Of a DNA stretch of 64,000 bases, positions 32,941 to 43,481 are shown in pieces (position 1 is the first letter of the stretch; the number at the start of each line of letters is the position of its first letter). The notes under the pieces are model-generated. The model did not search any database. It was not told the origin of the DNA and saw nothing but the letters and a program-made list of their open reading frames with translations. The DNA is taken from assembly GCA_026390115.1 (NCBI GenBank), contig JAPLGO010000001.1:160978-224977 (forward strand), read 5' to 3'. Position numbers and translations under genes: made by a program. The stretch is from Campylobacterales bacterium. GTDB taxonomy: Bacteria; Campylobacterota; Campylobacteria; Campylobacterales; Sulfurimonadaceae.

Positions 32941-34866
32941 TTACTTTAGCTCAATCATCTCCGTAGCTCGACCCTGAATAATAAATATATCTTTTGCTTC
33001 AAGCTTGCCAAGTGTCTCTAAATCCATAACTCCTGTTGCGACAAGTGAGATACCTACCGTATCTGTTATAAGTCTAAGAGCCGATAAAGCTTGCTCACTT
33101 TGACCTAAGAAGTAGCTTGTTTCACCTTTTATGTAAGCAGGTCTTAAATCTTGCAGATATTGATAATCCGAACTTTCACCGATAAACTCATAAATTCCCA
33201 TTTCAATATTATATTTCTCAAAAAGAGCTTTATACTGCTTAATCTGTTCAGAATTCTTGCGAACCAATTTATCCGGTATCTCAATTACTAACTTAAAAGG
33301 AAGATATTTTGCATACTCTTTAAATAGATTGCTAAGCTCATGATAAGTCTCTTTCATATCTAAAAACTCAAAAGAGAGTCTAAGTGAGCAAGTTGAACCT
33401 TTGAGATTACTGTCTGGTTTTTTAAACATCATATTGATAACGTTTTTGTAAATTTGTGAGCTAAGACCTACTTGATTTGCAGAGGCCATAAATTGACCGT
33501 AAGAGTACACAGTACCATCATCTATTTTCATTGATAAACTAAGAACATTGTGTGCAATTGTTTTACTCTTTAAATCTACAGCTGTCCATGAAACAAAAGA
33601 GAAGTTATTAAACTCTAGAGCTTGATTTATAATCAGCCTCCAAGCATCCTTACCCATAACTTCTATTGCTGTTTCAGCTTTATCTAGATGTATATGCATA
33701 TCTTTAACTTTTGCTTTAGCAAGGGCATTATCGGATAATGAAAGGAGCTGTCCTATATTTTGTTTGTAATTATATTCATAAAGACCTATAGAAATAAACG
33801 TCTCATTAAGATCCAAATTATATTCTTTTATGGCTCTGTTTGCCCTATCATAAATATTTTCAGCTATAAATAACGAATGCATATTTGAACAATCAGGCAG
33901 TAAAATTGAGAACTCCGTACCATTTATTCTAGATATTATTGCATGTTCACATTCATCTACATTATTCTTAAATATATCAGCTAGTTCAATAAAAAGCTTA
34001 TCAACATCTTTGTGTCCTATACGCTCATTAGCTTCTATCACACCACTCAATGCTATGATTATATTGATACCACCTTTTGAAAAGGCATCAATTTTAAGAT
34101 ACTCCGGCAGTTTATCTATGAGGTATTTGCGGTTTCTAAGTTTTGTTGTCGGGTCTATATATTCTAGCTCTTTTTGTCGTTTGAGTTCCTCATTCCCTTT
34201 GTCAAACAGTGCTTTTACTTTTGAAACCATGTTATTCATGCCAAGAACAACATCTTTGAACTCTTTTGTATTTGGAATGCTTCCCTGCATAATGAACTCA
34301 TTTCTTCCAACCGCTTCTGCCTGTCTTTGAACCTCTTTAAGTGGCTTGAGAATTGCAGCAAGTATCAAGTTTAAAATTGTAAGTGCAATAATAGCAATGA
34401 TGCCAAACGATACGAAAAGACCCGTAAAAATTGTATATAACTGCTTGTAGGCGTAACTGACATCACTCTGAACATTCAATATACCTACCTGACTCCAACC
34501 GGCCGATACATTTGCAGATGCAACCGGTGCATGAATTTTTACCACTTTTAAAAACCATTCAGGCACTGTTATTTGCTGATTTTCTGATTTTCTCTCATAC
34601 AAAATTACATTATCAACATCCACAAGCGAAATGTAGAGATAGTTTCCGCTATCAAAGTTGGCATTTATCATGGTTGTCATAACTGAAGTGTCGCCGACAG
34701 CGGTTCCAAGAGAGAGACTAAGAGAAGTTGCAGTATTTTTAGCATCCTCATAAAGCCTCTCCTGAACCGAAGTGTTGGCACTCTTAAAATTGAGCGTCAA
34801 AACAGTTCCAAATATAATGAGTAAAAATATAGATAATATAAGGGCTATCTGCTTGAAGAGAGTCAT
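32941..34866 (-). CDS. lapD: LapD-like c-di-GMP receptor (degenerate GGDEF-EAL)
   Basis: A 641-residue inner-membrane protein. An N-terminal helix, a periplasmic LapD/MoxY-type domain (about 30-145), a second helix (about 148-175) and HAMP lead to GGDEF and EAL domains. Both catalytic motifs are lost: RINGTEFSILLPD instead of GGDEF, and no EAL motif (SLRLSFEFLD region). That is the LapD pattern, in which c-di-GMP binding to the EAL domain makes the periplasmic domain sequester LapG. It overlaps lapG by 4 bases, which strongly supports the assignment. Confidence 0.9.
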   Translation of the reverse strand: MTLFKQIALILSIFLLIIFGTVLTLNFKSANTSVQERLYEDAKNTATSLSLSLGTAVGDTSVMTTMINANFDSGNYLYISLVDVDNVILYERKSENQQITVPEWFLKVVKIHAPVASANVSAGWSQVGILNVQSDVSYAYKQLYTIFTGLFVSFGIIAIIALTILNLILAAILKPLKEVQRQAEAVGRNEFIMQGSIPNTKEFKDVVLGMNNMVSKVKALFDKGNEELKRQKELEYIDPTTKLRNRKYLIDKLPEYLKIDAFSKGGINIIIALSGVIEANERIGHKDVDKLFIELADIFKNNVDECEHAIISRINGTEFSILLPDCSNMHSLFIAENIYDRANRAIKEYNLDLNETFISIGLYEYNYKQNIGQLLSLSDNALAKAKVKDMHIHLDKAETAIEVMGKDAWRLIINQALEFNNFSFVSWTAVDLKSKTIAHNVLSLSMKIDDGTVYSYGQFMASANQVGLSSQIYKNVINMMFKKPDSNLKGSTCSLRLSFEFLDMKETYHELSNLFKEYAKYLPFKLVIEIPDKLVRKNSEQIKQYKALFEKYNIEMGIYEFIGESSDYQYLQDLRPAYIKGETSYFLGQSEQALSALRLITDTVGISLVATGVMDLETLGKLEAKDIFIIQGRATEMIELK

Positions 34867-35504
34867 ATTTTTTTCCTTTGTATGTTGAGGTTTAATTCAT
34901 CCCAGTTTTTGTGGATTTTTTCATTTTCTATCTTTTCTCCGGCATCATTTCCGGAAGCCTTGTAAAGGGAGGTTCCGCTAAAATTATAAATAGGGGTAAG
35001 GTCTGTTCTTTTTGAGGCAGGGAGAACTTTGTGGTTGTTGTTATCCATAACAAGAGGCTCACTTCTGGCGGTTGCAAAGTATGTTAAAACCATGTGCGCT
35101 TCTTTAAACTGTGTAGAACGGACATAAGTAAAAAACAGCTTTTTAGGATCAATCCCAAGATAAACCAGAGCGAAGTATTTGGCTATTACATAATCTTCGC
35201 AATCGCCCATATCTTTAGCCAAAAATTCCGAAGGAGTAGCCCAATAATCGCTTACTCCATACACCTTCATGTCAGCTGCATATTTAACCTCATTATAGAA
35301 GGTATTTATCTCTTCCAACTTCTCCGCGTCAGTTTTCCCGGCGAGAGCATCCAAACTTTGCTGAAGATAGACAAATCTTTTTTTTGCAAACTCATCATAC
35401 TTTTGTCCGACTTGTACAATCAAAGCTGCATCAACGTAAGGCTGCCCTGCATAAACAAAATCCGATGCTAGTAAAATGAATAATAATATTTTAAGAAAAA
35501 TCAT
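34863..35504 (-). CDS. lapG: LapG-type periplasmic cysteine protease
   Basis: A 213-residue transglutaminase-like cysteine protease (BTLCP) with a signal peptide (cleavage near FVYAGQ). The catalytic triad is visible: Cys102 in KDMGDCEDYV, His137 in FKEAHMVLTY, Asp154 in LVMDNNN. LapG releases large RTX-type adhesins from the outer membrane when c-di-GMP is low and LapD does not hold it. No LapA-type adhesin with a type I secretion system is in this window, so the substrate must lie elsewhere. First gene of the lapG-lapD operon. Confidence 0.92.
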   Translation of the reverse strand: MIFLKILLFILLASDFVYAGQPYVDAALIVQVGQKYDEFAKKRFVYLQQSLDALAGKTDAEKLEEINTFYNEVKYAADMKVYGVSDYWATPSEFLAKDMGDCEDYVIAKYFALVYLGIDPKKLFFTYVRSTQFKEAHMVLTYFATARSEPLVMDNNNHKVLPASKRTDLTPIYNFSGTSLYKASGNDAGEKIENEKIHKNWDELNLNIQRKKI

Positions 35505-35521
35505 TTTTTATTATACATTAA

Positions 35522-37024
35522 TTAGATTTGTCTTTTATTAAAACCTGCTGTTCCCTCTTTTGCATCTGTGATATACTCTTTGGCATATGCTTTTAAGTAA
35601 CTAGGAATTGCTCTGCCTCTGACTTTCATCATGTCTTCGAGCATCTCTTTTGCGACTATTTCCGGTGAGAGTTTTTTAATTTGTGTTAGGTATATAAAGA
35701 GCAGTTCGCCAAGCCTTTGAAGAGAAATTTGCCATGTGGAGTCGGTCTGTTTGTATATCCACATCCCAAATGCATAAAAGTTTTCGTAAACACTCTCATC
35801 TTGCCAGATAAGTTTAACACTCTTTTTGAAATTTCCGCTGTTATAAGTTAAATCCCAAAATCTCGCAAACCTTTTCATAATTTGTATATCATTAAAGCTA
35901 AGCTGAGAGTTTTGCAAAATATCATAAGGTGGAATATCACTATAAACCATGCTGTGTTCAATATCATGGCGGTTTATAAATGTTCCTGAGAGTTTTTTAA
36001 GTATTCCTATCTGTATCTCACAACTGCTGAGTTTTACTAATTCATCAAGATTCCTGCCAAAACTCTCTAGCGATTCATTGGGAAGCCCGACTATCAAATC
36101 AAGATGTATATGGGCTTCGGTTTCATGTTCTAAAAAGCTTATATTTTCTCTAATCTTTTCTAGGTTGAGTTGTCTAGATATATTGTTGGCAATTTCTAAA
36201 TTAAGCGTCTGTATCCCTATTTCAAACTGTAGCGCACCATGTGGAAACTTTGCAATTTTTTCTTTGATTGAGGCTGGGAAATGGTCTGGGATTACTTCAA
36301 AGTGAGCAAAATAAGAAGATTCTTTTGCCAAAAAGAAATCTAATATTCTGTTAGCTGTTTTTATATTTAGGTTAAAAGTTCTATCAATAAATTTGAAATT
36401 TCTAGCTCCTCTTTGCCATAAAAGCTCAAATTCTCCCAAAACTGCGTCCAAATCAAATGCTCTGACCCGTTCATCCATGGAAGAGAGACAAAATTCACAG
36501 TGAAATGGGCAGCCTCTCGATATTTCTACATAAATGTAGCGGTTTTTTATATCATCGTCTGTGTAGTATCTGTATGGAAGCTCTACTGTTTTAAGTTCTG
36601 GAGTGTTCATTTTAATGATTTTTTCTATTGGCAAATTTTTATCAAAAATATTTTTACAAAGCTCATAAAAAGCCAGATCACCTTCACCCTGAATAATAAA
36701 ATCAGCTTCATCAAAATTGACACGAAATGGTGTGTGAGTCACTTCAGGACCGCCTAAGATTATTGTTGTAGATGGTGAAACTTTTTTTAAAATGTGAACA
36801 AGTTCTTGCACCTCTTTTGCATTCCAGATATAAACACCGATACCTACAATATTAGGCATACAAAAGAGCACTTTTTCTACTACCGTTTGAAGAGCATCGT
36901 TGATGCTGAATTCTAGAATCTCAGCTTCTTCTCGCAACTCTTTTAAATTGGCATACAAATATCTAAGACCTATAGAGCTGTGGGTGTATCTTGAATTTAA
37001 GGTAGTTAGGATGATTTTTTTCAT
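35522..37024 (-). CDS. B12-binding radical SAM protein (DUF4080 type)
   Basis: A 500-residue protein. The N-terminal cobalamin-binding domain (residues about 1-140, with VGIGVYIWNAKEVQELVHIL and ILGGPEVTHTP) precedes a radical SAM barrel with the CxxxCxxC motif (RGCPFHCEFCLSS, near 175). It also has FIDRTFNLN and HLDLIVGLPNES. The C-terminal 150 residues form the DUF4080 region. Members are probably methyltransferases or ring-modifying enzymes; the substrate is not known. Cobalamin dependence fits the cobU-cobS-cobC genes at 21-23 kb. Confidence 0.85.
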   Translation of the reverse strand: MKKIILTTLNSRYTHSSIGLRYLYANLKELREEAEILEFSINDALQTVVEKVLFCMPNIVGIGVYIWNAKEVQELVHILKKVSPSTTIILGGPEVTHTPFRVNFDEADFIIQGEGDLAFYELCKNIFDKNLPIEKIIKMNTPELKTVELPYRYYTDDDIKNRYIYVEISRGCPFHCEFCLSSMDERVRAFDLDAVLGEFELLWQRGARNFKFIDRTFNLNIKTANRILDFFLAKESSYFAHFEVIPDHFPASIKEKIAKFPHGALQFEIGIQTLNLEIANNISRQLNLEKIRENISFLEHETEAHIHLDLIVGLPNESLESFGRNLDELVKLSSCEIQIGILKKLSGTFINRHDIEHSMVYSDIPPYDILQNSQLSFNDIQIMKRFARFWDLTYNSGNFKKSVKLIWQDESVYENFYAFGMWIYKQTDSTWQISLQRLGELLFIYLTQIKKLSPEIVAKEMLEDMMKVRGRAIPSYLKAYAKEYITDAKEGTAGFNKRQI

Positions 37025-37045
37025 AGCGTGATTTTAGCATAAAAG

Positions 37046-37080
37046 TCTCAAGCTCTGTAAAGGGGGTTAAGAGCTTGAGA
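37046..37080. terminator. Inverted repeat upstream of the radical SAM gene
   Basis: A perfect 11-bp inverted repeat, TCTCAAGCTCT (37046-37056) and AGAGCTTGAGA (37070-37080), with a 13-base loop holding GGGGG. It lies between the radical SAM start and the 37241-38677 gene end, where it could terminate the minus-strand chemoreceptor transcript. No clear T-run follows on that strand. Confidence 0.45.
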
Positions 37081-37240
37081 AGGTTTCTAGAAAATTTATA
37101 GGAGTTTATCTTTATCTCTATATGAAAGGGGGAAAACATATTTGAGATGCGTAATTATATTTATTATAAATAAATAGCAAGTTAACCATATTTTATTCCT
37201 ATTTATTTAAGCTATCCTTAATAGTTCTCTTTTTGAGAAA

Positions 37241-38677
37241 CTATTTTGATAGTTCATACTCCTCTATCATAGCATCGAGTTTAGTAAAGAGTTCGGCAGA
37301 TGCCTCTTCCATTAAAGTAAAATTTACTACTATATGTTTCGGATTATCAAATTTTAATGTTGTGCCATGTTTTACAAATTCAAAGTTTTTAAATACTGAA
37401 TTATGAACTACGGCATGTGGAGCATCCATCTGAGCAAAAGCTTTTGTATTGCCAAATCTCTCTTGACCAATCCCAAGATACCATTTACCCATACGACAAT
37501 TTTTGTGATCAGCAAAAACAGCAGATGAATCAGCTTCTAAAATAGAAGAATACGCTTTAGATTTAAAAATAATGTGATCAACCTTCACAAGTGTCGTAAA
37601 GAGACGATTTTGAACTTTTATAGCTGAATGAGATGCACTGTTTGCGAGAGAGTTGAGTTCTTTAAATGTATCTTCAAACGCATGTATAACTGTATTTGAA
37701 GTATCTGCAATCTCTGAAATATTGTCAGAATTTGTTCTTATGTCATTTGTCTCTTGTTGCAATGCTTTGATAGTGATTTCTATCTGATTTGTTGCCTTTT
37801 GTGTTCTTTCGGCAAGTTTACGAACCTCATCTGCTACGACTGCAAATCCTCGCCCATGCTCACCTGCACGTGCGGCTTCAATTGCAGCGTTAAGAGCTAA
37901 AAGATTTGTTTGATCTGCTATATCTTTAATGAGTCCGACAACTTCTGAAATCTCTGCTGAGCGTTGTTCCAAGTTTATTATACCGCCATGAGAAGAGGCT
38001 ATAAGCTCAACAAGTTCGCTTAATCTTTGACTTATTTCAACAACTGTATCCAAACTTTTTGACGACTCTTCAGCAGTTTTATTAGCAACACCGACAATTT
38101 CATGCGAATCTTCAGAACATAAATTTATATCTTTTTGAATAACCGTAAGACCTTGACTCACTCCACCGCCTAAATTGCCTAATTCATGTGAAAGTTCTCC
38201 TCTCAATTTTGTTTCATTACCCCTTGCTATAGATGAGATTGCCTCATTGAGTGTTTTTGCAGTTGTATAAAAAACCCCATGAAGACCTTCCGGATAAGTT
38301 CTTCTATATGTTTGACCTGCAGAAGCCTTTTCTATAGTAGTTACAGTATCTCTCATAAAAGCTTCTAGTTGGTCAAGAACATCATTAAGGCTCCATGCAA
38401 AATCTGACTCGGCAGAGTTGTCATCCGGTATATGTGTAACACGATCTTCTAGCTTACCATTTGCTGCATTCTTTAAAACCCTTTGCATTGCAAGACGTAA
38501 TGCTGAAGATGATTCAGAGCTAGAACCCGCTGGAACAAAGAGAGACAGCAGTAAAACAAAAAACAAAACTAAAGCTAAAATATAGCCTCCTGTAACCAAA
38601 GCAAATATCATTACACCTACAAGTGCAACTAAAAGCAATAGAGTTTGGTTACTCTTGAATAGAGATGATAAATTCAT
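37241..38677 (-). CDS. Membrane chemoreceptor with CZB domain (CetA-like partner)
   Basis: A 478-residue protein with two adjacent N-terminal membrane helices (about 12-50) and almost no periplasmic loop. A HAMP-like linker ([20 protein letters not shown]), the signalling hairpin ([20 protein letters not shown]) and a C-terminal CZB domain ([29 protein letters not shown]) follow. The upstream PAS gene overlaps it by 29 bases. A PAS protein plus a loop-less receptor is the split energy-taxis layout of Campylobacter CetB/CetA. The CZB tail is additional to that layout. Confidence 0.88.
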   Translation of the reverse strand: MNLSSLFKSNQTLLLLVALVGVMIFALVTGGYILALVLFFVLLLSLFVPAGSSSESSSALRLAMQRVLKNAANGKLEDRVTHIPDDNSAESDFAWSLNDVLDQLEAFMRDTVTTIEKASAGQTYRRTYPEGLHGVFYTTAKTLNEAISSIARGNETKLRGELSHELGNLGGGVSQGLTVIQKDINLCSEDSHEIVGVANKTAEESSKSLDTVVEISQRLSELVELIASSHGGIINLEQRSAEISEVVGLIKDIADQTNLLALNAAIEAARAGEHGRGFAVVADEVRKLAERTQKATNQIEITIKALQQETNDIRTNSDNISEIADTSNTVIHAFEDTFKELNSLANSASHSAIKVQNRLFTTLVKVDHIIFKSKAYSSILEADSSAVFADHKNCRMGKWYLGIGQERFGNTKAFAQMDAPHAVVHNSVFKNFEFVKHGTTLKFDNPKHIVVNFTLMEEASAELFTKLDAMIEEYELSK

Positions 38678-39134
38678 CGTAGCTCACTCCTTTTTCTGTT
38701 AATATATCTGTTAATATTTTAGTTGAAGCTTCTACACCGCTTCTCTTCTCGGCTTCAAGCATTTTTGCATAAAGAGGTTTTATAATCCCGATAGCTTTTG
38801 CACTTGGCTTTCGTCTGACTGAGTAGTAGCCGACTAAATTTCCTTTTTCATCCAATGAAGCTGTAACATATGCAAATACCCAATAATCATTCCCATTTTT
38901 TGTTTTATTGATTACATAAGCAAATATTTCCTCTTTTTTACTCACTCTTTCCCACAAAAGTTTGAAGACAGCTTTTGGCATATCCGGATGGCGAATTATA
39001 CTATGAGGCTTACCAAGTAACTCCTCCTCTTTGTACTCTGCCATCTGCATAAAAATTTTATTTGTATAGGTTATGCGACCTTTCAGGTCAGTTTTTGAAA
39101 CAATAAAATCATTTTGTTGCATCTCTTTAAGCAT
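38649..39134 (-). CDS. PAS-domain redox sensor (CetB/Aer-like)
   Basis: A 161-residue cytoplasmic PAS protein: [60 protein letters not shown] and [10 protein letters not shown] are typical of the FAD-binding Aer/CetB PAS. It would pass a redox signal to the receptor encoded by the overlapping downstream gene. No other output domain is present, so it must work in trans. FAD binding is inferred from the family. Confidence 0.88.
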   Translation of the reverse strand: MLKEMQQNDFIVSKTDLKGRITYTNKIFMQMAEYKEEELLGKPHSIIRHPDMPKAVFKLLWERVSKKEEIFAYVINKTKNGNDYWVFAYVTASLDEKGNLVGYYSVRRKPSAKAIGIIKPLYAKMLEAEKRSGVEASTKILTDILTEKGVSYDEFIISIQE

Positions 39135-39221
39135 ACAAAATCCCCTTTTTTAAAATTTTGTCAAAAATATATTACAAATGTACTTAAATAACACCCTTTA
39201 AGATAGAACGAAAATTCTAAA

Positions 39222-40319
39222 CTACAACTTCCCGTACATTTCATTATAAAACGAGATAGCATGCCTGTCACTCATATTGGCGATATAGTCGGCTACCACT
39301 CTGTGCTTATTTCTAACATGTAACTGCTTATAATAAAACTCCGGCAACATCTTCTCTTCTTGCATAAGCCCTTTATATAACCCTTTTATAGCTTGTTTTC
39401 CTGCAAACATTTTTATCATAATATTTTTATGTTGATAAAGTTTATTGAAAAGCAGTTTTTTCAGTTTTTTCAGTTTTTTCTCCAGTTTCGGATCAAAACC
39501 GATAGGAATATCATTGTTGCTGTCAATTGTTGCACTCAATATTTCGCCTCTTGTGATTTTATCTTTGGAGAATTCTAAGAGTGAATAAATAAGATGGTTT
39601 ATAAGATGGGAACTAAAACGGTATCGAAACATCTCATCGTTCTCAAATCCGACTCCCTCATGAGCAACTTTTTCCAAAATCTCACAAATCAACTCGCTCT
39701 CTCTTAAATCATCAAAACTGATAAGTCCTGAATTGACTCCATCGTCTATATCATGGCTTATATAGGCTATCTCATCGGCACGGTCAACAACCATGGCTTC
39801 TATAGAAGGGTGTGTTTCAAGGTTAAACTGTTCATGGATAATTGCAGGCAGAAAGCTTTTTTTGTAGGGATAGGAGTGTTTCAGAATGCCCTCAAGTGTG
39901 GCGAAAGAGAGGTTTAGACCATTGTAGCTATTGTATCTTTTCTCCAAGAGTGAGACAACTCTAAAACTTTGAAAGTTATGCTCAAACCCGCTTGTAAAGC
40001 CATCTTCTTTCAGGCACTCATCCAGAGAATCTCCGCCGATGTGACCAAAAGGAGTGTGACCTAAATCATGCGCAAGTGCAATAGCCTCTGCCAACGCTTC
40101 ACTTAATCTTAGGGTAGAGGTTATGGAGCGGGCAATTTGTGAAACTTCTATGGAGTGGGTAAGACGGGTGCGAAAAAAATCACCCTCTTGATTTAAAAAA
40201 ACCTGAGTTTTATACTCAAGCTTTCTAAAACTATCAGAGTGGATAATCCTATCTCTGTCTCTAGCATAGGGCGAGCGGAAGTCGTCTTCTATCTTGTAAA
40301 ATCTTTCGTGCGGTTTCAT
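39222..40319 (-). CDS. dgt: dGTPase-like HD-domain triphosphohydrolase
   Basis: A 365-residue protein of the Dgt family, which splits dNTPs to nucleosides and triphosphate. Visible signatures: an N-terminal SPYARDRDRIIHSDSFRKLE, FRTRLTHSIEVSQIARSI, the HD motif ALAHDLGHTPFGHIG and DRADEIAYISHDIDDG. Its ATG overlaps the phnA stop (TAATG), so it is translated from the same operon. Shorter Dgt forms like this are common outside Enterobacteria. Confidence 0.9.
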   Translation of the reverse strand: MKPHERFYKIEDDFRSPYARDRDRIIHSDSFRKLEYKTQVFLNQEGDFFRTRLTHSIEVSQIARSITSTLRLSEALAEAIALAHDLGHTPFGHIGGDSLDECLKEDGFTSGFEHNFQSFRVVSLLEKRYNSYNGLNLSFATLEGILKHSYPYKKSFLPAIIHEQFNLETHPSIEAMVVDRADEIAYISHDIDDGVNSGLISFDDLRESELICEILEKVAHEGVGFENDEMFRYRFSSHLINHLIYSLLEFSKDKITRGEILSATIDSNNDIPIGFDPKLEKKLKKLKKLLFNKLYQHKNIMIKMFAGKQAIKGLYKGLMQEEKMLPEFYYKQLHVRNKHRVVADYIANMSDRHAISFYNEMYGKL

Positions 40320-40873
40320 TATACTTTTTTCAAAAATTCAGTTTTTAGGAAGATTTTCGTACCGTTTACTCTTCCTTCAATATGGTCGTCGATATCGGCG
40401 GGAAGAGCAATACGAGTAACAGTTGTGCCCCTTTTTGCAGTAAAGCCTGCACCTTTAACCTCTAAATCTTTTAATATAACCACGCTGTCTCCGGCTTGAA
40501 GGATTACACCATTTGCATCTTTATGAACTAATTTATTTGTAGAGGCATTGAGAGCCGAATCTGCCCATTTTTTTTCATCCTCTTCCAGATACATCATCTC
40601 AACCAAATCTTGGCGACCTAACTTGTTTAGTAAAATATAGGACATAACTTTAACAGCAGGAACTTCACTCCACATGCTTTCGTTTAAACAGTTAAAGTGG
40701 TTTTCATCCAATGTTTCGGAGCTAATCTGCTTTTTACATGTTGCGCATGCATATATGGACTGCTCACTGCTTCCGTCTGTTACGCCAACTTCCAAAACAC
40801 CCAAATCTTCACTGCTTCCGCAAAGTTCACAAACCCCGCCACTTCTTGCTATTAACTCTTTTTCCGTATTCAT
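40319..40873 (-). CDS. phnA: PhnA/YjdM-family zinc-ribbon protein
   Basis: A 184-residue protein with an N-terminal zinc ribbon (CELCG and CATCKK), a middle helical part and the C-terminal PhnA SH3-like domain (LQAGDSVVILKDLEVKGAGF, DIDDHIEGRVNGTKIFLKTE). The name comes from the E. coli phosphonate region, but the protein is not a phosphonate hydrolase and its role is uncertain. A TATAAT on the minus strand (about 40963-40968) is the probable operon promoter. Confidence 0.9.
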   Translation of the reverse strand: MNTEKELIARSGGVCELCGSSEDLGVLEVGVTDGSSEQSIYACATCKKQISSETLDENHFNCLNESMWSEVPAVKVMSYILLNKLGRQDLVEMMYLEEDEKKWADSALNASTNKLVHKDANGVILQAGDSVVILKDLEVKGAGFTAKRGTTVTRIALPADIDDHIEGRVNGTKIFLKTEFLKKV

Positions 40874-40979
40874 ACATTCTACCTTTTTTCATTTTATTTA
40901 GAGCTCTTGCAGAACTCATTGTTGTTACGCTAGCCGCATTATGGCGCTAAAGTGATAGAATTATACCAAAAAGCCTCTA

Positions 40980-42143
40980 TCAACCTTTTATTACCTGATT
41001 TCTTCCGGCTTCTTTAGCTTTATAAAGTGCGTTATCTGCTCTTTTCATGGCTGCAAATGGATCTTTATCTTTTTGAGAATTTTGGACTATTCCTGAAGAG
41101 ATATTAATATAGATGGTTTTAGAGCTTTTTTTGTTTCTTACAATAAAGGGAGATGTAGCTATTTTTTGTCTTAGAGCATCTACATGTACAAACGATTCAT
41201 CCACCTCTTTGGATGGAAATAGAATCACAAACTCCTCTCCGCCGTATCTATACGCTTTACCGTCTCCACCGACACCAACAAGCTTTGAAGCGACCATTTT
41301 TAAAACTTCATCGCCCGTATCATGCCCGTAGGTATCATTAAATTTTTTAAAAAAATCTATATCTATCATGGCAAGTGAGTACTTTCTTCCAAGTTTTGCC
41401 ATATCTTCTACTAGAGCACGCCTGCCAGGCATAGAGGTCAGCTCATCATAAAAGGCTAATCTGTACGACTCTCGAATAAGCAGGGCAAAAATAATAACAC
41501 TTATTGCAAGCAAAGATATTTCATTAGCATGTGGAGTTTTAAGAAAAAATAGGCCCATATAAAATGTGATTATGATGACTAAGAATGTACTGTTATACAT
41601 CAAATATCTGTTGAAAACGACTACTGCACCCATGATTAAAACAGTGAGTATTCCAATAACGGCCGTAACATCTTTGAGTGGATAAAAAGATATTGCAAAT
41701 ATTTTTACCTCCAGCAACTCTTTGAGTGTGGCATTCGGATAAAATACAAAATATAGTACAGTCGCTATTTCAAAGACAAAAAACACTATCTTGAATATGC
41801 CCCAAATAGAAAAAAGCCCTCGTTCTTTTAAAAATAAAAATAAAATGATATGCAAGGGATATAATAGAGAGCTATACAAAAATAGGTCAGTAGCTCTTTG
41901 TGCGCTTAGATATTGAAATCCAATATGCATAATTATGAGAGGTATGATAATAAATATAAATCTGTTACGATTAAACTCCCATGAGACCCATAAAATCATG
42001 GCGCTCACTGCATAAAATATATAGGGAGTCAGACTAAATATGATGCTCGGTATTTTTGTGCCGTTCGCAATCAATAGTAAAAAAACCAGAGATATGAGTA
42101 GTGGCATCAACAAATTGAGTGTTATTGATTTTAAAGAGTTCAT
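40980..42143 (-). CDS. Membrane-bound diguanylate cyclase
   Basis: A 387-residue protein with seven or eight N-terminal hydrophobic helices (residues about 8-225), followed by a GGDEF domain with an intact active site (YRYGGEEFVILF), the metal-binding LAMIDIDFFKKFND and the substrate loop GHDTGDEVL. It should make c-di-GMP. I see no RxxD inhibitory site at the usual place before GGEEF. The signal sensed by the membrane domain is unknown. It ends 8 bases downstream of rhlE and is probably read from that operon. Confidence 0.9.
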   Translation of the reverse strand: MNSLKSITLNLLMPLLISLVFLLLIANGTKIPSIIFSLTPYIFYAVSAMILWVSWEFNRNRFIFIIIPLIIMHIGFQYLSAQRATDLFLYSSLLYPLHIILFLFLKERGLFSIWGIFKIVFFVFEIATVLYFVFYPNATLKELLEVKIFAISFYPLKDVTAVIGILTVLIMGAVVVFNRYLMYNSTFLVIIITFYMGLFFLKTPHANEISLLAISVIIFALLIRESYRLAFYDELTSMPGRRALVEDMAKLGRKYSLAMIDIDFFKKFNDTYGHDTGDEVLKMVASKLVGVGGDGKAYRYGGEEFVILFPSKEVDESFVHVDALRQKIATSPFIVRNKKSSKTIYINISSGIVQNSQKDKDPFAAMKRADNALYKAKEAGRNQVIKG

Positions 42144-42151
42144 GGCAACTA

Positions 42152-43390
42152 CTATTTTCTACCTTTTGGAGATGGACGAGTTCTGTTGCTAGGACGAGAC
42201 CTATTGTTTGAACCTGAACCTCTTTTTTGCACAATAGGCTCAGCTTTTATAGACGGGTCCGGAGCAAAACCTTTTACTACAAATCGGTGAATATCTTTTT
42301 TAATCAGTTTCTCTATATTTTCAAGAAACTCTTTTTCGTCTATACAAACAAGCGAGAGTGCCTCTCCGATATTGCCTGCACGACCGGTTCGCCCAATGCG
42401 GTGAACATAATCTTCGGGAACATTAGGGAGCTCAAAATTGACCACATGCGGAAGCTGATCGATGTCTATACCGCGCGCTGCAATATCGGTTGCTACTAAA
42501 ACTCTTACCTCCCCTGCTTTAAAGTCGGACAAAGCCTTAGTTCGTGCATTTTGACTCTTGTTTCCATGGATTGCCGTAGCTGTTATACCCTCTTTTTCAA
42601 GATATTCACTTAGCTTATTTGCACCATGTTTTGTTCTTGTAAAAACAAGTACCTGCTTCCAGTCACCCTCTTTTATAAGGTGTGAAAGCAACTCTTTTTT
42701 TCTCTCTTTATCTACCGGATGGATAACCTGCTTCACCTGCTCAGATGACATATTTGCACGAGCCACTTCTATAAGCGTCGGAGCATTTAAGAGATTATCT
42801 GCGAGTCTTTTTATATCATCAGAAAAAGTAGCAGAGAAGAGAAGATTTTGTCTGTTTTTTGGCAAAATTGCTAAGATTTTTCTAATATCGTTGATAAATC
42901 CCATATCCAGCATTCTATCCGCTTCATCCAAAATCAAAAAATCAACTTTTGATAGGTCAATAGTTTTTTGAGAAATATGGTCTAAAAGTCGTCCAGGAGT
43001 AGCGATAACAATATCAACACCTTTTCTAAGTGCTACAAGCTGAGGATTAATTTTTACTCCTCCAAATATAACAGTCGATTTAAAAGGAAGATGTTTTCCA
43101 TAAATATCTACACTTTCGGCAACTTGAGATGCAAGCTCTCTTGTTGGGGTTAGAATAAGTGCACGAATCTCCGGTTTGTTGTGTGCTCGCTTATGCTGAC
43201 TTAAAAGTTGAAGCATCGGGAGCGTAAAACCTGCTGTTTTTCCTGTTCCGGTTTGTGCACCTGCAAGAATATCTTTTTTGGCTAAAATAACAGGGATTGC
43301 CTGCTTTTGAACGGGAGTAGGTTCTGTGTAGCCCTGCTCTTGTATGGCTTTTAGAAGTGGCTCAATGAGCCCGAGTTGTTTAAATGACAT
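42152..43390 (-). CDS. rhlE: DEAD-box RNA helicase RhlE
   Basis: A 412-residue ATP-dependent RNA helicase with all core motifs: Q motif ([14 protein letters not shown]), [48 protein letters not shown] and [11 protein letters not shown] short basic tail ([20 protein letters not shown]) follows, as in RhlE proteins of ribosome assembly and RNA decay. A TATAAT on the minus strand (43433-43438) lies 43 bases upstream. It is divergent from a helicase-like protein gene. Confidence 0.94.
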   Translation of the reverse strand: MSFKQLGLIEPLLKAIQEQGYTEPTPVQKQAIPVILAKKDILAGAQTGTGKTAGFTLPMLQLLSQHKRAHNKPEIRALILTPTRELASQVAESVDIYGKHLPFKSTVIFGGVKINPQLVALRKGVDIVIATPGRLLDHISQKTIDLSKVDFLILDEADRMLDMGFINDIRKILAILPKNRQNLLFSATFSDDIKRLADNLLNAPTLIEVARANMSSEQVKQVIHPVDKERKKELLSHLIKEGDWKQVLVFTRTKHGANKLSEYLEKEGITATAIHGNKSQNARTKALSDFKAGEVRVLVATDIAARGIDIDQLPHVVNFELPNVPEDYVHRIGRTGRAGNIGEALSLVCIDEKEFLENIEKLIKKDIHRFVVKGFAPDPSIKAEPIVQKRGSGSNNRSRPSNRTRPSPKGRK

Positions 43391-43432
43391 TAACTACCTT
43401 TTACATTAGCTTAAATAGGCTAAATTTGGGGC

Positions 43433-43438
43433 ATTATA
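43433..43438 (-). promoter_or_regulatory. -10 box for rhlE
   Basis: The minus strand reads CTGCTATAATGCCCC, a strong -10 (TATAAT with upstream TGC), about 40 bases before the rhlE ATG. Confidence 0.6.
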
Positions 43439-43481
43439 GCAGATTTTGCGTAAGAATGAAACTCTCTAGCCACATTTACGC

